Shown: positions 34,008-43,532, counted from the stretch's first letter. The stretch: 64,000 nt of DNA from an uncultured Alphaproteobacteria bacterium (GCA_902619165.1 CACNDI010000009.1:1-64000), one strand, 5' to 3'. A program made the numbers and translations. Notes: generated by a model not told the origin, from the sequence alone.

Positions 34008-35228
34008 ATGAAAATAAAAAAAAAAAGACAAATTGTTATAGCGGGTGCGGGTTTAATCGGAAGTACAATGGCGATAGCACTTGCATCAAAGGGATTGGAT
34101 GTAACAATTGTCGATGGAACTTCTGAGGAGGATCGAATAAGGAGAAATAAGGGAAGAACCTATGCTCTATCAAGAACCTCAAAGAATTTGTTAATTAATC
34201 TCGGTCTATGGGACCCAAAAAGATTAAAGGTAAGTCCTATAGAAAATATCATGCTTTCGACAAGAAAGAATTCTGGTGATATGAAACGGCATTTGGTAAA
34301 ATTTAATAAAGAACCCTATGAGGTTGGCCCTTCGAGCTACATGATTGAAGACTTTTACTTGAGAGAAGCTCTTGATTCAGAGATTAATAGAAATACAAAA
34401 ATTCAATTGATCAACTCCACAGAGGTAATTGAGGATAAGACAAATAGTTTCGAAACTAAAATCATGCTTTCTGACAAATCGTTGATTAGCACTGAAATAT
34501 TTATTATTAGTGATGGTCGAGAGTCGGGCTTTGCGAAACGCCTGAATAAAACTTTTTTCAAAAAAAATTATAACCAATTAGCGATAGTTGGGAACCTGTC
34601 CCATGAAAATGAGCATAATTTTGTTGCTCATCAATTATTTTTGTCAGGTGGCCCATTAGCTATACTTCCTCTCAAAGGGAAACGGGCAACTTTTGTTTGG
34701 AGTCTGCCAATAGAACTAGGGGATAAAATAAGCAAATCTAATGATGAAAAATTTATAAACCATTTAAAGGATAACATTGGAGATATTTTAACCAACCTTG
34801 CATTGATAGGTGAAAAAAAAATATTTCCGCTTTATCTAAGGTTTCTAAAAGACACAATTGATAATAGAAAAGTTTTTATTGGAGACTCAGCTCAAGCAAT
34901 TCACCCACTCGCTGGACAGGGTCTGAATCTAGGCTTAAGAGATGTTGCCTCCTTGGTTGATATCCTTTTGAAAGGTAAAAGATTAGGTTTAGATCTTGGA
35001 AGCAATGAACTTTTAAAACAATATGAATCATGGAGGTCATTCGATAGGATATCTCTAGCAACCTTTACAGATTTTATTAACACACTTTTCTCGAATGATA
35101 ATTTTTATCTAAAAACTCTGAGAGAGCTCGGTATGAACGGTCTTGATAAATCTGATCTGTTAAAGAGTTTTTTTGTAAAGGAGGCAGCAGGTGAGTATGG
35201 AAATCTTCCTGCGCTTCTTAAACAATGA
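34008..35228 (+). CDS. UbiH/UbiF/Coq6-family FAD monooxygenase (ubiquinone ring hydroxylase)
   Basis: This flavin hydroxylase is probably involved in ubiquinone ring modification. The FAD-binding GAGLIGS lies near the N-terminus, and the family signature GDSAQAIHPLAGQGLNLG near residue 290 is unmistakable. The ATG at 34008 gives 406 aa; a TTG at 33993 is a weaker alternative. Codons 3-6 contain an 11-base A run (34016-34026), a site prone to slippage. Which ring position it hydroxylates cannot be told from motifs alone. ubiG lies elsewhere in the window (43592), so the ubiquinone genes are not in one operon. Confidence 0.86.
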   Translation: MKIKKKRQIVIAGAGLIGSTMAIALASKGLDVTIVDGTSEEDRIRRNKGRTYALSRTSKNLLINLGLWDPKRLKVSPIENIMLSTRKNSGDMKRHLVKFNKEPYEVGPSSYMIEDFYLREALDSEINRNTKIQLINSTEVIEDKTNSFETKIMLSDKSLISTEIFIISDGRESGFAKRLNKTFFKKNYNQLAIVGNLSHENEHNFVAHQLFLSGGPLAILPLKGKRATFVWSLPIELGDKISKSNDEKFINHLKDNIGDILTNLALIGEKKIFPLYLRFLKDTIDNRKVFIGDSAQAIHPLAGQGLNLGLRDVASLVDILLKGKRLGLDLGSNELLKQYESWRSFDRISLATFTDFINTLFSNDNFYLKTLRELGMNGLDKSDLLKSFFVKEAAGEYGNLPALLKQ

Positions 35229-35233
35229 AGGTA

Positions 35234-35788
35234 TTATCTGGGACTTCTTTTTGCTAGAATTCTTTGCAGTGTTCGTCTATGCATGTTCAGTCTCCTAGCA
35301 GTCTCAGAGACATTTCTATTGCACAATTCAAATATCCTTTGAATATGCTCCCATTTTACTCTATCTGCTGACATCGGGTTTATTGGCGGAGGAGGCTTAC
35401 TCTGGCCACTAAAAACAAGAGCATTCAAAATATCATTTGCGTCTGCTGGCTTCGACAGGTAATCAATCGCACCTATTTTCACTGCAGCAACAGCTGTAGC
35501 TATTGCACCATAGCCAGTAAGTACCACGATTTTCGATTTCGGGTTTACATTTCTTATACTTTCGACAGCATCTAATCCGGTTCCATCACTAAGCCTTAGG
35601 TCAATTATTGCGTAGTTTGGACAGTCACTTTCCATAATTCTACTGAATTCTGCCATAGAACTTGCAGGAAAAACGTTAAAACCTCGCTTCTCCATTGCCA
35701 CACTCAATCTTTTTAAGAATGGTTGATCGTCGTCCAAAATGAGTAGAGAATTATCCTCGTCGATTTTATAATTAGTTTCATCTAACAT
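35234..35788 (-). CDS. regA: Redox response regulator RegA/PrrA/ActR
   Basis: This is the global redox response regulator of alphaproteobacteria, activated by RegB and controlling respiration, carbon and nitrogen genes. The receiver has the acidic cluster DDD at 19-21, phosphoacceptor Asp63 (IIDLRLSDGTG), Thr in VLTGYG and Lys in LSKPAD. A proline hinge PPPP separates it from the Fis-type helix-turn-helix NVSETARRLNMHRRTLQRIL (split: NVSETARRLNM, HRRTLQRIL) near 158-177. Length is 184 aa, the family standard. It is transcribed divergently from regB. The ribosome site GGAGGGG is at 35798-35804. Confidence 0.95.
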   Translation of the reverse strand: MLDETNYKIDEDNSLLILDDDQPFLKRLSVAMEKRGFNVFPASSMAEFSRIMESDCPNYAIIDLRLSDGTGLDAVESIRNVNPKSKIVVLTGYGAIATAVAAVKIGAIDYLSKPADANDILNALVFSGQSKPPPPINPMSADRVKWEHIQRIFELCNRNVSETARRLNMHRRTLQRILAKRSPR

Positions 35789-35809
35789 CTACAAACGCCC
35801 CTCCGTGTG

Positions 35810-35839
35810 ATAATATGTTTCAAAATTACATTCCGTCAA
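35810..35839 (-). promoter_or_regulatory. Candidate regA promoter
   Basis: On the minus strand TTGACG (35834-35839, 5 of 6) and TATTAT (35810-35815, 5 of 6) are spaced by 18 bp. The predicted start lies near 35803, which leaves a very short leader that overlaps the GGAGGGG ribosome site. It lies in the 161 bp divergent gap between regA and regB. Confidence 0.5.
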
Positions 35840-35949
35840 ACATTTTCCTCAGTATTGTATTAAGCAATTAATGACACCAATTAATTTTACAAGAATTTTA
35901 GAAAGAGTATGTTAGATATTATTTAGTATTCAATACTTCAGCTTTGAAA

Positions 35950-37359
35950 ATGATAAATTTTATTAAAAGGCAAATCTATTTAGATGCAAGTTGGATTAAG
36001 CCTAAAACTCTAGTAAATTTACGCTGGCTAGCGATAGTTGGACAAGGTGTTGCAATAGCAGTTACTGATCTGGTACTAGGCCTAACCTTTAATATTGAGG
36101 CATGTCTCATAATAATTTTGTTTTCTTCTATCGTTAATCTTACTTGTAGCATTTACTTCAGAACAGAAAAGCGATTATCAGCTTTGAAGACATTTTTATT
36201 TCTCTCTTTTGACTTGACTCAAATTTCGTTATTACTTTATTTTTCCGGTGGAATTAGCAACCCCTTTTCAATGCTTATAATCGTACCAGCTATCGTATCT
36301 GCATCTTCGCTGCCAATATTCTATCTTATTGCTCTCAGTGCAATGACATTTTTATGCATATTTCTTTTGAGCTTCAAAAATTTTTCTATTCTTGACAGCT
36401 CAGGAGATGTATTAACGCCGCCAGAGCTTTTATTAGTTGGTTTCTCAGCTTCGTTAATAATTACCGTGACATTTTTAGGCAGTTATGTGAGAAGAATATT
36501 TTTGGATAATTCAAATATGAATAAAGCCCTTCAGGCTACTCAAGTTGCGTTAGAGAAAGAAAGAAAACTTACGGCCTTGACAGGTGTAGTTGCCGCTTTA
36601 GGACACGAATTGGGTTCTCCGCTCGCAACGATTAAATTGGCCTCGTCGGAGCTTCTTAGTGAAATTGATAGCGACAGCTCCATCTATCAAGATATAAAAT
36701 TAATATACGAACAAATTGATAGATGTAAGACAATAATTTCGGATATGGGATCACTTGGAAAAGATGATCAGTATGTAAAAATCATTGATTTTTTCACACT
36801 TCTTTTTGAAGCTAGCCAGCCTTACAAAAACTTTGATAAGCAAATAATTTTCAGACTTAACGGGGTGAGTCAAAGTCATCAGCGCATTTCAATAAAGGAA
36901 AAAATGATACCTTTGGTTAAAAGAGAACCTGAACTGATCCATGGTATTAGAAATATTGTCCACAATGCACTGAAATTTTCTAAATCCCATGTGGATATAA
37001 ATTTAATAACTAACTCCAGAAAAATAAATTTAGAGATAACCGATGATGGTAAAGGGTTTCCTAATGATATTGCAAATATGATTGGAGAACCATTTCTAAA
37101 GAAAAGTAATTTCTATTTAATGGAGCTAAAAAATAGAACATCCGAAGAAGGAATGGGCCTTGGTTTATTCATAGCAAATATTTTATTGGAGAAAACAAAT
37201 GGGCGGTTGAAATTCTCAAATATGAAACAAATCGCAAGTGATGGTAAAAAACGAATAACGGGGGCAAAAGTCGAGATTTCTTGGGAAAGATCATCTATTG
37301 AAGTCTTGCAATGGGACAAGAAAGCTAAAATGAAGGAGAACCCAAGAAATGTTAGCTAA
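35950..37359 (+). CDS. regB: Redox sensor histidine kinase RegB/PrrB
   Basis: This membrane histidine kinase phosphorylates RegA under reducing conditions. About six membrane segments fill the first 180 residues. The quinone-binding GGISNPF lies at 100-106, the H-box HELGSPLATIKLASSEL starts at His219, and the redox-active Cys259 is in the RCKTIISDMGSLGKDD context, equivalent to the regulatory Cys of Rhodobacter RegB. The C-terminal ATPase domain has DDGKGFP and GMGLGLF. An ATG at 35950 gives 469 aa; TTG at 35944 is an alternative. It overlaps tsaE by 11 bp. The senC/prrC gene that usually accompanies the pair is absent here. Confidence 0.94.
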   Translation: MINFIKRQIYLDASWIKPKTLVNLRWLAIVGQGVAIAVTDLVLGLTFNIEACLIIILFSSIVNLTCSIYFRTEKRLSALKTFLFLSFDLTQISLLLYFSGGISNPFSMLIIVPAIVSASSLPIFYLIALSAMTFLCIFLLSFKNFSILDSSGDVLTPPELLLVGFSASLIITVTFLGSYVRRIFLDNSNMNKALQATQVALEKERKLTALTGVVAALGHELGSPLATIKLASSELLSEIDSDSSIYQDIKLIYEQIDRCKTIISDMGSLGKDDQYVKIIDFFTLLFEASQPYKNFDKQIIFRLNGVSQSHQRISIKEKMIPLVKREPELIHGIRNIVHNALKFSKSHVDINLITNSRKINLEITDDGKGFPNDIANMIGEPFLKKSNFYLMELKNRTSEEGMGLGLFIANILLEKTNGRLKFSNMKQIASDGKKRITGAKVEISWERSSIEVLQWDKKAKMKENPRNVS

Positions 37360-37864
37360 GCCCCTTATTATATTACATTCATTTGATTTGGAACTCCTTG
37401 ATTTAGGCGAGATAGCAAAAATTTTTGCAGAAAATACAGAAAATAGTGATTTGCTACTTCTTTCCGGTAAGGTCGGTGCTGGAAAGACAGAGTTTGCTAG
37501 ACTATTAATTAAAGCGAATGCGAAAGAGGAAAATATAGATATTGAAGAAGTTTCGTCACCAACATTTTCTTTGATTCAAAGCTATGAATTCAAGTGCCGT
37601 AAAATTTCACACATTGACCTTTACAGGGTTAAAAGTGAGTTGGAGCTATTCGAGTTGGGGATTCCAGATGTCTTTGATAGTCAGATTACTATTTTAGAGT
37701 GGCCAGAAATTTTAGAAAAAGAAAGCCTTGCTCGGTATGTAAGTATTAAAATACTAGAAACAAAAAAGCTAAAAAATTATAGAAACGTTGAAGTTGCATT
37801 TTTTGGAGATGGGTGGGATGATTTGATTGGCGCTTTACTTGGTAGTAGACATTTTAATAAGTAA
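37349..37864 (+). CDS. tsaE: tRNA threonylcarbamoyladenosine biosynthesis ATPase TsaE
   Basis: This P-loop ATPase works with TsaB and TsaD in making t6A at position 37 of tRNAs that read ANN codons. Walker A SGKVGAGKT lies at residues 39-47, followed by the family stretch VSSPTFSLIQSYE and HIDLYRV near 94. Length is 171 aa; the C-terminus is slightly longer than in E. coli (153). It overlaps the end of regB by 11 bp, with AAGGAG about 10 bp before the ATG. Confidence 0.92.
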   Translation: MLAKPLIILHSFDLELLDLGEIAKIFAENTENSDLLLLSGKVGAGKTEFARLLIKANAKEENIDIEEVSSPTFSLIQSYEFKCRKISHIDLYRVKSELELFELGIPDVFDSQITILEWPEILEKESLARYVSIKILETKKLKNYRNVEVAFFGDGWDDLIGALLGSRHFNK

Positions 37865-37884
37865 AATATTAAGAATTAGAAAAT

Positions 37885-39315
37885 ATGGATTTAATTTTTT
37901 ATGACTTTGAAACAACTGGTAGAGATCCACATTGGGATCAAATTCTTCAGGTCGGAGCAACTAAAGTCTCCAAAGAGTTCAATGAGATAGAGGCATTTGA
38001 ATATAGATGTAGATTGAAGCCCGGACTAATACCAAGTCCTTTCGCTCTCGCAGTAAACAACACCGATTACGCCAAACTAATAAAAACGGAATGTTCGAAC
38101 TACGAGATGCTTAGAAAACTAGAGGAAAAGTTTATTAAATGGTCACCTTCTATATTCATAGGTTATAACAGCATCAATTTTGATGAGGAATTCTTAAGAA
38201 ATTCATTATTCAGGGCGCTTCTTGACCCGTATTTGACAAGCAGCAATAATAACCATAGGGCTGATTTACTAGAACTATTACGAACCGTTGATTTTTTTTT
38301 CCCAAATACTATTAATGTACCTACTAATGAAAAAAAGAAGAAAACTTTTAAGCTAGATCAAATAGCACCAGCAAATGCCATTAATCACCTTGCTCATGAT
38401 GCGTTTGGTGACGTTATGGCTACAAAACAACTGGCACAACTCATATCCAAAAGAAAACCTAGTTTTTGGCGATCATTTCTAGATGGCGCACATAAATCAC
38501 GGGTGTACAATACTCTTTCGGAAGAGAAAATAATATTTCTATGTCAAACATTTTACGGAAAAACAACGCCAATTTCAGGAACTTTTCTGTTTAGTCATCC
38601 CGTTTATAATTTCCCAGTTCTATTTGATCTAAATTACGACCCTAAGGATTTAATTGAATTAAATTTAAGGGATTTAAGAGATATTTATCTTTCCGGGCAA
38701 AAATTCCTTAAATTTGTTAAACCAAACAAAGGTCCAATATTGCTGAAAAAAAAGCAGGTTCAAGATAGTTGGTTTTTCAACTCAATAAATATAAATGAAT
38801 TCCAAAAAAGATCTGAGGTCTTAGAGAATGCCCCATTTTTCAAACAAAATTTAGCGTCAATGCTTTTGGATATTGCAGAGGAAAATAAACAAGAAAAAGA
38901 TTTAAGTGGATCACAAGAAGATATTATGGCAGAGGAAACATTGTATATTGGTGGATTTCCGAGCCATAAGGATCAAAAATTGAAACAACAGTTTAAGAGT
39001 GAGAATTGGTCAAATAGATATAAATTATGCCAGGAATTTTCTGATAAACGTTTTTCTTATTTTGGGCTGAGGCTTATTTACGAGGAGTGCCCTCAAACCT
39101 TACCATTAAGTATAAGAGACAAAATTGAGCGCTCGGTTGAAGATCAATTAACAAGTACTAACAAAGAAAAATGGAAAACTTGTGACGATTTTGATAAAGA
39201 GATTGAAATTATTGAAAACGACTCTAATACTAACGTCAGAGAGTTTGTTTTTGAACTTAATGATATCAGAAATTATTTTAATGAAACTTATCATCAAAAA
39301 AGGATAAAAAACTAG
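37885..39315 (+). CDS. sbcB: Exodeoxyribonuclease I
   Basis: This is a DEDD-family single-strand 3'-5' exonuclease. The first acidic motif DFETTG is at residues 6-11. YNSINFDEEFLRNSLFRAL near 91 and HLAHDAFGDVMATKQLA near 168 supply the other catalytic acids and His. Length is 476 aa, almost identical to E. coli ExoI (475), so the SH3-like and helical C-terminal domains are present. It sits between tsaE and trxA. As I recall, in many Rhodobacterales this interval holds addB and addA, so the arrangement is noteworthy. Confidence 0.9.
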   Translation: MDLIFYDFETTGRDPHWDQILQVGATKVSKEFNEIEAFEYRCRLKPGLIPSPFALAVNNTDYAKLIKTECSNYEMLRKLEEKFIKWSPSIFIGYNSINFDEEFLRNSLFRALLDPYLTSSNNNHRADLLELLRTVDFFFPNTINVPTNEKKKKTFKLDQIAPANAINHLAHDAFGDVMATKQLAQLISKRKPSFWRSFLDGAHKSRVYNTLSEEKIIFLCQTFYGKTTPISGTFLFSHPVYNFPVLFDLNYDPKDLIELNLRDLRDIYLSGQKFLKFVKPNKGPILLKKKQVQDSWFFNSININEFQKRSEVLENAPFFKQNLASMLLDIAEENKQEKDLSGSQEDIMAEETLYIGGFPSHKDQKLKQQFKSENWSNRYKLCQEFSDKRFSYFGLRLIYEECPQTLPLSIRDKIERSVEDQLTSTNKEKWKTCDDFDKEIEIIENDSNTNVREFVFELNDIRNYFNETYHQKRIKN

Positions 39316-39324
39316 GAGTAAATC

Positions 39325-39645
39325 ATGGCAACATTTAACGTAACGGATGAGACTTTTGAAGAGCAAGTGGTAAAGAGTTCGGTTCCTGTAGTAATTGATT
39401 TTTGGGCGGAGTGGTGCGGGCCGTGTAAACAAATAGGACCAGCTCTGGAGGAGTTGTCTGAGGAATATGGAGAAAAAATTAAGATCGCAAAAATCAATGT
39501 TGATGAAAACCCAAATAGCCCAAGCAAATTAGGTGTTAGAGGTATTCCAGCACTCTTTATATTTAAAAATGGAGAAATGATCTCATCTAAAATTGGGGCG
39601 GCACCTAAGACAGATTTAAAAAACTGGATCGACGAAAGTACCTAG
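39325..39645 (+). CDS. trxA: Thioredoxin
   Basis: This is the cytoplasmic dithiol reductant. The active site WCGPC places Cys31 and Cys34; the cis-Pro follows in RGIPALFIF. Length is 106 aa, standard. An AGGAG site is 6 bp before the ATG. Its stop codon overlaps that of the convergent folC gene through a shared CTAG (39642-39645). Identification is firm. Confidence 0.96.
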   Translation: MATFNVTDETFEEQVVKSSVPVVIDFWAEWCGPCKQIGPALEELSEEYGEKIKIAKINVDENPNSPSKLGVRGIPALFIFKNGEMISSKIGAAPKTDLKNWIDEST

Positions 39646-40946
39646 ATTTCAACTCCATTTTCTTTCAAAGCTTGTCCTGCCAAGTATAAGGAACCACAGA
39701 TTAAAATTGAAACTTTTGGGGCTGAACCTTCATGTTGAGAACAAATATTTTTAATAGCATCTCGAATGCTATACGCTGAATAGACTTTTTCCCAACCTAC
39801 TTCCTTCGCACTTGAAACGGCTACTGTTTTAATTAGTGATGAGGGTTGATTATCAATTTCAACTATACTCAGAGATGAGGCGACGCCCACTAAATTCCTT
39901 AGAAAAGATCTATGATCTTTATGTTCAAGGCAACCAAAAATGATGTGGAGGTTTTTTTTATTCATAAAACCCACACTCTTACTTAGTTGAATGCTAGCTT
40001 CTTCATTATGGCCTCCATCGATCCATAATTTGTTATCAATGTTATATTTTTTTATCAATTCATATAGACTTCCGTTAATTATCTCTTGGAGCCTAGCTGG
40101 CCAGTAAGTAGATGTTAACCCCTCACAAATGTGTTTTTCGGGGACCTTTAAATAAGTAAGTGTAGAGATAGCGGTCATTGCATTGCTGATTTGGTGTGTG
40201 CCAATTAAGTTAGGAAAGGGATATTCGATACTTTTTTTTCTGAGTTTTTGAATAATTGATTTCCTTGAACTAGAAACGGTGAAACTTTCCGCCGACCAGA
40301 TAGCATTACTATTATTTGATGCGCATTTTGCATCAAGTATTCTTTTTACTATTGGAGATTGGTCTGAGATTATAGTAGGAGTGTTTTTCTTAATTATACC
40401 AGCTTTAGCAGCAGCAATCTTTTTTATTGAACTTCCCAAATACTCCTTATGATCGAAGGATATTGGAGTAATAATTGAGACTAAAGGGTTTTGAATAACG
40501 TTAGTAGCGTCAAACTCTCCGCCCAGTCCAACCTCTAAAAGAGTATAGTCAGCAGATGCTCTTGAAAATGCAAGAAAAGCAGCACAGGTAGTTATTTCAA
40601 AAAACGTTATTGGCTGAGAGTTATTTACTTTTTCGCATTCATTAAGAACTTCTTGTAATGCATCTTCACTTATTCTTTTGTCCCCTATCTCAATTCTCTC
40701 ATTAAAGCTCACCAAATGTGGTGAAGTATAGGTATGTGTCCTAAACCCATTTCTTTGCAACCCGGATTTAATCATAGCAATAGTGGAACCTTTTCCATTA
40801 GTTCCAGCCACATGTATTACAGGAGGTATCGACTTTTCGGGATTGCCCAATTTCCTCAAAAGTCTTTTTACTCTGTCTAATTTAAGATCGATTATTTTGG
40901 GGTGAAGTAATTCCAGTCTTCTAAGAATCTCGTCCATTAGGCCCAT
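39642..40946 (-). CDS. folC: Bifunctional folylpolyglutamate / dihydrofolate synthase
   Basis: This Mur-ligase-family enzyme adds glutamate to dihydropteroate and folates. The ATP-binding stretch [10 protein letters not shown] is near residue 45, followed by [11 protein letters not shown], a FolC signature. [14 protein letters not shown] and IDGGHNEEA are also diagnostic. Length is 434 aa (E. coli 422). The start overlaps the end of accD by 26 bp; Met4 at 40937 would reduce this to 17 bp. The accD-folC pairing is common in proteobacteria. Confidence 0.94.
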   Translation of the reverse strand: MGLMDEILRRLELLHPKIIDLKLDRVKRLLRKLGNPEKSIPPVIHVAGTNGKGSTIAMIKSGLQRNGFRTHTYTSPHLVSFNERIEIGDKRISEDALQEVLNECEKVNNSQPITFFEITTCAAFLAFSRASADYTLLEVGLGGEFDATNVIQNPLVSIITPISFDHKEYLGSSIKKIAAAKAGIIKKNTPTIISDQSPIVKRILDAKCASNNSNAIWSAESFTVSSSRKSIIQKLRKKSIEYPFPNLIGTHQISNAMTAISTLTYLKVPEKHICEGLTSTYWPARLQEIINGSLYELIKKYNIDNKLWIDGGHNEEASIQLSKSVGFMNKKNLHIIFGCLEHKDHRSFLRNLVGVASSLSIVEIDNQPSSLIKTVAVSSAKEVGWEKVYSAYSIRDAIKNICSQHEGSAPKVSILICGSLYLAGQALKENGVEI

Positions 40947-41826
40947 CAGACTCCGTAATATTTCCCCTAATAGGTGGAGGTTGATTTTTTAATAGATAGA
41001 TTAACTTTATCAGTTCTTCTCTCAAAAATTTTCTCGATATCACCTTATCAAGCATTCCATGGTCTAACAAATACTCTGATCTCTGAAATCCCTCTGGCAG
41101 TCTTTCCCTAATTGTTTGCTCTATTACTCTCGGTCCAGCAAAGCAAATAAGTGCATTTGGTTCTGCTATTTGGACATCCCCCAGCATTGCATAAGACGCA
41201 GTTACTCCACCGGTGGTTGGGTTTGTTAGTACAACTATATAGGGAAGTTTGGCATCTCTTAACATTTCAATTGCGACTGTTGTTCTGGGCATTTGGATCA
41301 GTGATAAAACACTTTCTTGCATTCTGGCACCTCCGGCAGCAGCAAATAAAATAAAGGGAGATTTATTTTTCACTGCTCTTTTTACCCCTTCTAAAATCGC
41401 GTTTCCTACAGCCATGCCCATAGAACCTCCCATGAACTTAAAGTCTTGACAGGCTATTATCGTTTTCATGCCTCCTAATTGACCTTCAGAAATTACAATT
41501 GCTTCCTTTTGACCAGTACTTCTTTGCGCATCTTTTATTCTATCAGTATATTTTTTTGTGTCTTTGAAATTCAGAGGATCCTGTTCTGGGGCGTCATAAT
41601 CAATCACGGAGTATAAGCTGTCGTCAAATAATGACCTAAAGCGATCCTTAGGAGACATGTACATATGATAATTACAACTTGGGCATACATTGAAATTTTG
41701 GCTAAATTCTTTATGAAATATCATCGAGTTACAGCTCTCGCATTTAACCCACAATGTCTCAGAGCTACCTTTACGTGAAAATATTGCGTTGATTTTTGGC
41801 CTAACAAAGTTAGAGATCCAATTCAT
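40921..41826 (-). CDS. accD: Acetyl-CoA carboxylase carboxyltransferase beta subunit
   Basis: This subunit, with AccA, transfers the carboxyl group from biotin to acetyl-CoA in fatty-acid synthesis. The N-terminal zinc ribbon uses Cys29, Cys32, Cys48 and Cys51. The crotonase-fold domain has GGARMQESVLSLIQMPRT and TNPTTGGVTASYAMLGD (split motifs GGARMQE and TTGGVTAS). Length is 301 aa (E. coli 304). It is followed by folC in the same direction with an overlap. The 129 bp upstream gap to the lipoprotein gene is AT-rich and should contain its promoter. Confidence 0.95.
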   Translation of the reverse strand: MNWISNFVRPKINAIFSRKGSSETLWVKCESCNSMIFHKEFSQNFNVCPSCNYHMYMSPKDRFRSLFDDSLYSVIDYDAPEQDPLNFKDTKKYTDRIKDAQRSTGQKEAIVISEGQLGGMKTIIACQDFKFMGGSMGMAVGNAILEGVKRAVKNKSPFILFAAAGGARMQESVLSLIQMPRTTVAIEMLRDAKLPYIVVLTNPTTGGVTASYAMLGDVQIAEPNALICFAGPRVIEQTIRERLPEGFQRSEYLLDHGMLDKVISRKFLREELIKLIYLLKNQPPPIRGNITESDGPNGRDS

Positions 41827-41961
41827 TTTATATACCAGTTTTTTTTATATAATCACTATTGCTAAACTAAAAAATAACATTATACAAAATAAAAATAAAC
41901 CAACTGTTTTTTCTAAGATAAATAGTGGGTACACTCGACTAATTATATTGGAGATTTGGTC

Positions 41962-42558
41962 TTGAAAAATTTAAGCAGAATGCTTGGAGGTTTTTATCTC
42001 TTGCTGTTTTTGAGTGGTTGCTTATCAATTGGGTCAGGACCACTGTCAAATTCTATTGCTATACCTTCTGGTAAATTTAACGTAAAACATAAACTGCCAA
42101 GGGGTTTCTGTTTGGACCAAAGCGCTAATAACTCCACAGGGTTGCGAGCAACATTGGTGGTCACCAATTGTATAGAAGTAAATAATGGTGATAAACTCTA
42201 TTTTAGTCGCAGACCAGTTGACACTATAGTTAATATCACATTCACTCAGTCGAGTGTTCCAAAAAAAATTTCTCAAAAAAAATATTTATCGGAAATTGCT
42301 GAAAAAATCGAGTTCAAGAAATTCACTGCTGCAGTTAGTAAAAAGAAGCTGATCTACGGTGAAAAGAAGTTACAAAATAAATTTTTCTATGTGAACTTTC
42401 AGATGGTTAGTGCCTCAAAACGAAAAAAGTTTGTAAGAAAATATTTTTTCTTGGTAGATAACAAAGTGGTAGTAATGACAATCGTATCTTTTCAACAGCC
42501 GAGGAAAAGTACATATTCTTCATTTGAGAGCTTTATTAAAAAACTAAGCAAAACTTAG
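41962..42558 (+). CDS. Unrecognised lipoprotein
   Basis: I do not recognise this protein. It starts with a lipoprotein signal peptide: a short basic head, a hydrophobic core FYLLLFLSG and a lipobox LSGC, so the mature protein begins at Cys20 and is lipid-anchored. The rest (about 180 residues) is Lys-rich and predicted mostly beta, with one further Cys pair (GFCLD and TNCIE). The start chosen is TTG at 41962, 8 bp after GGAG (41950-41953); TTG 41956 and ATG 41980 are alternatives. The stop overlaps the convergent peptidase gene by 4 bp. Confidence 0.65.
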   Translation: MKNLSRMLGGFYLLLFLSGCLSIGSGPLSNSIAIPSGKFNVKHKLPRGFCLDQSANNSTGLRATLVVTNCIEVNNGDKLYFSRRPVDTIVNITFTQSSVPKKISQKKYLSEIAEKIEFKKFTAAVSKKKLIYGEKKLQNKFFYVNFQMVSASKRKKFVRKYFFLVDNKVVVMTIVSFQQPRKSTYSSFESFIKKLSKT

Positions 42559-43532
42559 TTCTTAAATTGTTCAGTTGCCCTTACCAAGGCTGCTGTAATT
42601 CCTTGCTCTGACATTGCATGACCTGCTTTTGACACCATAACTAAATTCGAATTTGGCCACAATCTGTGAATTAACTCAGCTGTTCCAGGAGGACAGATCA
42701 TGTCATATCGTCCTTGAACTATTATCGATGGTATGTCCAATATCTTATGCATATTGTCTCTAATTTGCTGTGATTTGCTTAAAAATCCAAGGTTCTTGAA
42801 ATAATGGTTTTCAATCCTCGCAAAAGCTCTTGCATAATCAGTTGAGGGACTAGAACCAAATCCAGGACTTTCTAGATTAGCAAGAGCATTCTCCCAAGCT
42901 GTCCAAGCTCTTGCAAATCGACCTTGTTCTGTGGGGGAAGATCCAAACAATCTTGAGTGATAGCCTTTAATTATATTTTTCTGCTCTTTTGGAGGAAGCA
43001 TGTCCCTAAAAGCTCGCCATGCTTCAGGCCAAAACATGCTAGCTCCACCCTCTTTGTAAAACCAGTCTAACTCTGATTCGGTCATTGTAAATACTCCTCT
43101 GAGGATAATTTTGCTAACCTTTTCAGGAAAAGTTTGAGCATAAATTAGAGACAGGGCAGCGCCCCAGCTACCTCCAAACAGTACCAATTTACTTATACCG
43201 AGCTTTTTTCTTATAGCCTCCATATCTGATACAAGATGCCACGTAGTGTTATTCTCTACTGATGCATAGGGTTTTGATCTTCCGCAACCCCTTTGATCAA
43301 AAAGAACAATGTAGTATGCGTCAGGATCGAAAAACCTACGCATTGTAGGGCTACAGCCGCCACCTGGTCCGCCATGCACAACCAAAACAGGTATTCCGTT
43401 AGGGTTACCACATTCTTCATAATACACTTTATGCCCATCACCACTATCAAGAAAACTTTTTCTAAATGGCTCTATATCAGGAAACAAATGTGTTCTTTGT
43501 TTGTTGGGTCGGGAAATATTTTGTTCAGGCAT
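42555..43532 (-). CDS. pip: Proline iminopeptidase
   Basis: This alpha/beta hydrolase removes N-terminal proline from peptides. The oxyanion motif HGGPGGG lies at residues 53-59, and the nucleophile elbow GGSWGAAL places Ser122. The catalytic Asp in GRYDMICP and His in KAGHAMSE near the C-terminus complete the triad. Length is 325 aa, typical of the long bacterial Pip. It is transcribed divergently from ubiG across 59 bp. Cytoplasmic, as no signal peptide is present. Confidence 0.93.
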   Translation of the reverse strand: MPEQNISRPNKQRTHLFPDIEPFRKSFLDSGDGHKVYYEECGNPNGIPVLVVHGGPGGGCSPTMRRFFDPDAYYIVLFDQRGCGRSKPYASVENNTTWHLVSDMEAIRKKLGISKLVLFGGSWGAALSLIYAQTFPEKVSKIILRGVFTMTESELDWFYKEGGASMFWPEAWRAFRDMLPPKEQKNIIKGYHSRLFGSSPTEQGRFARAWTAWENALANLESPGFGSSPSTDYARAFARIENHYFKNLGFLSKSQQIRDNMHKILDIPSIIVQGRYDMICPPGTAELIHRLWPNSNLVMVSKAGHAMSEQGITAALVRATEQFKN

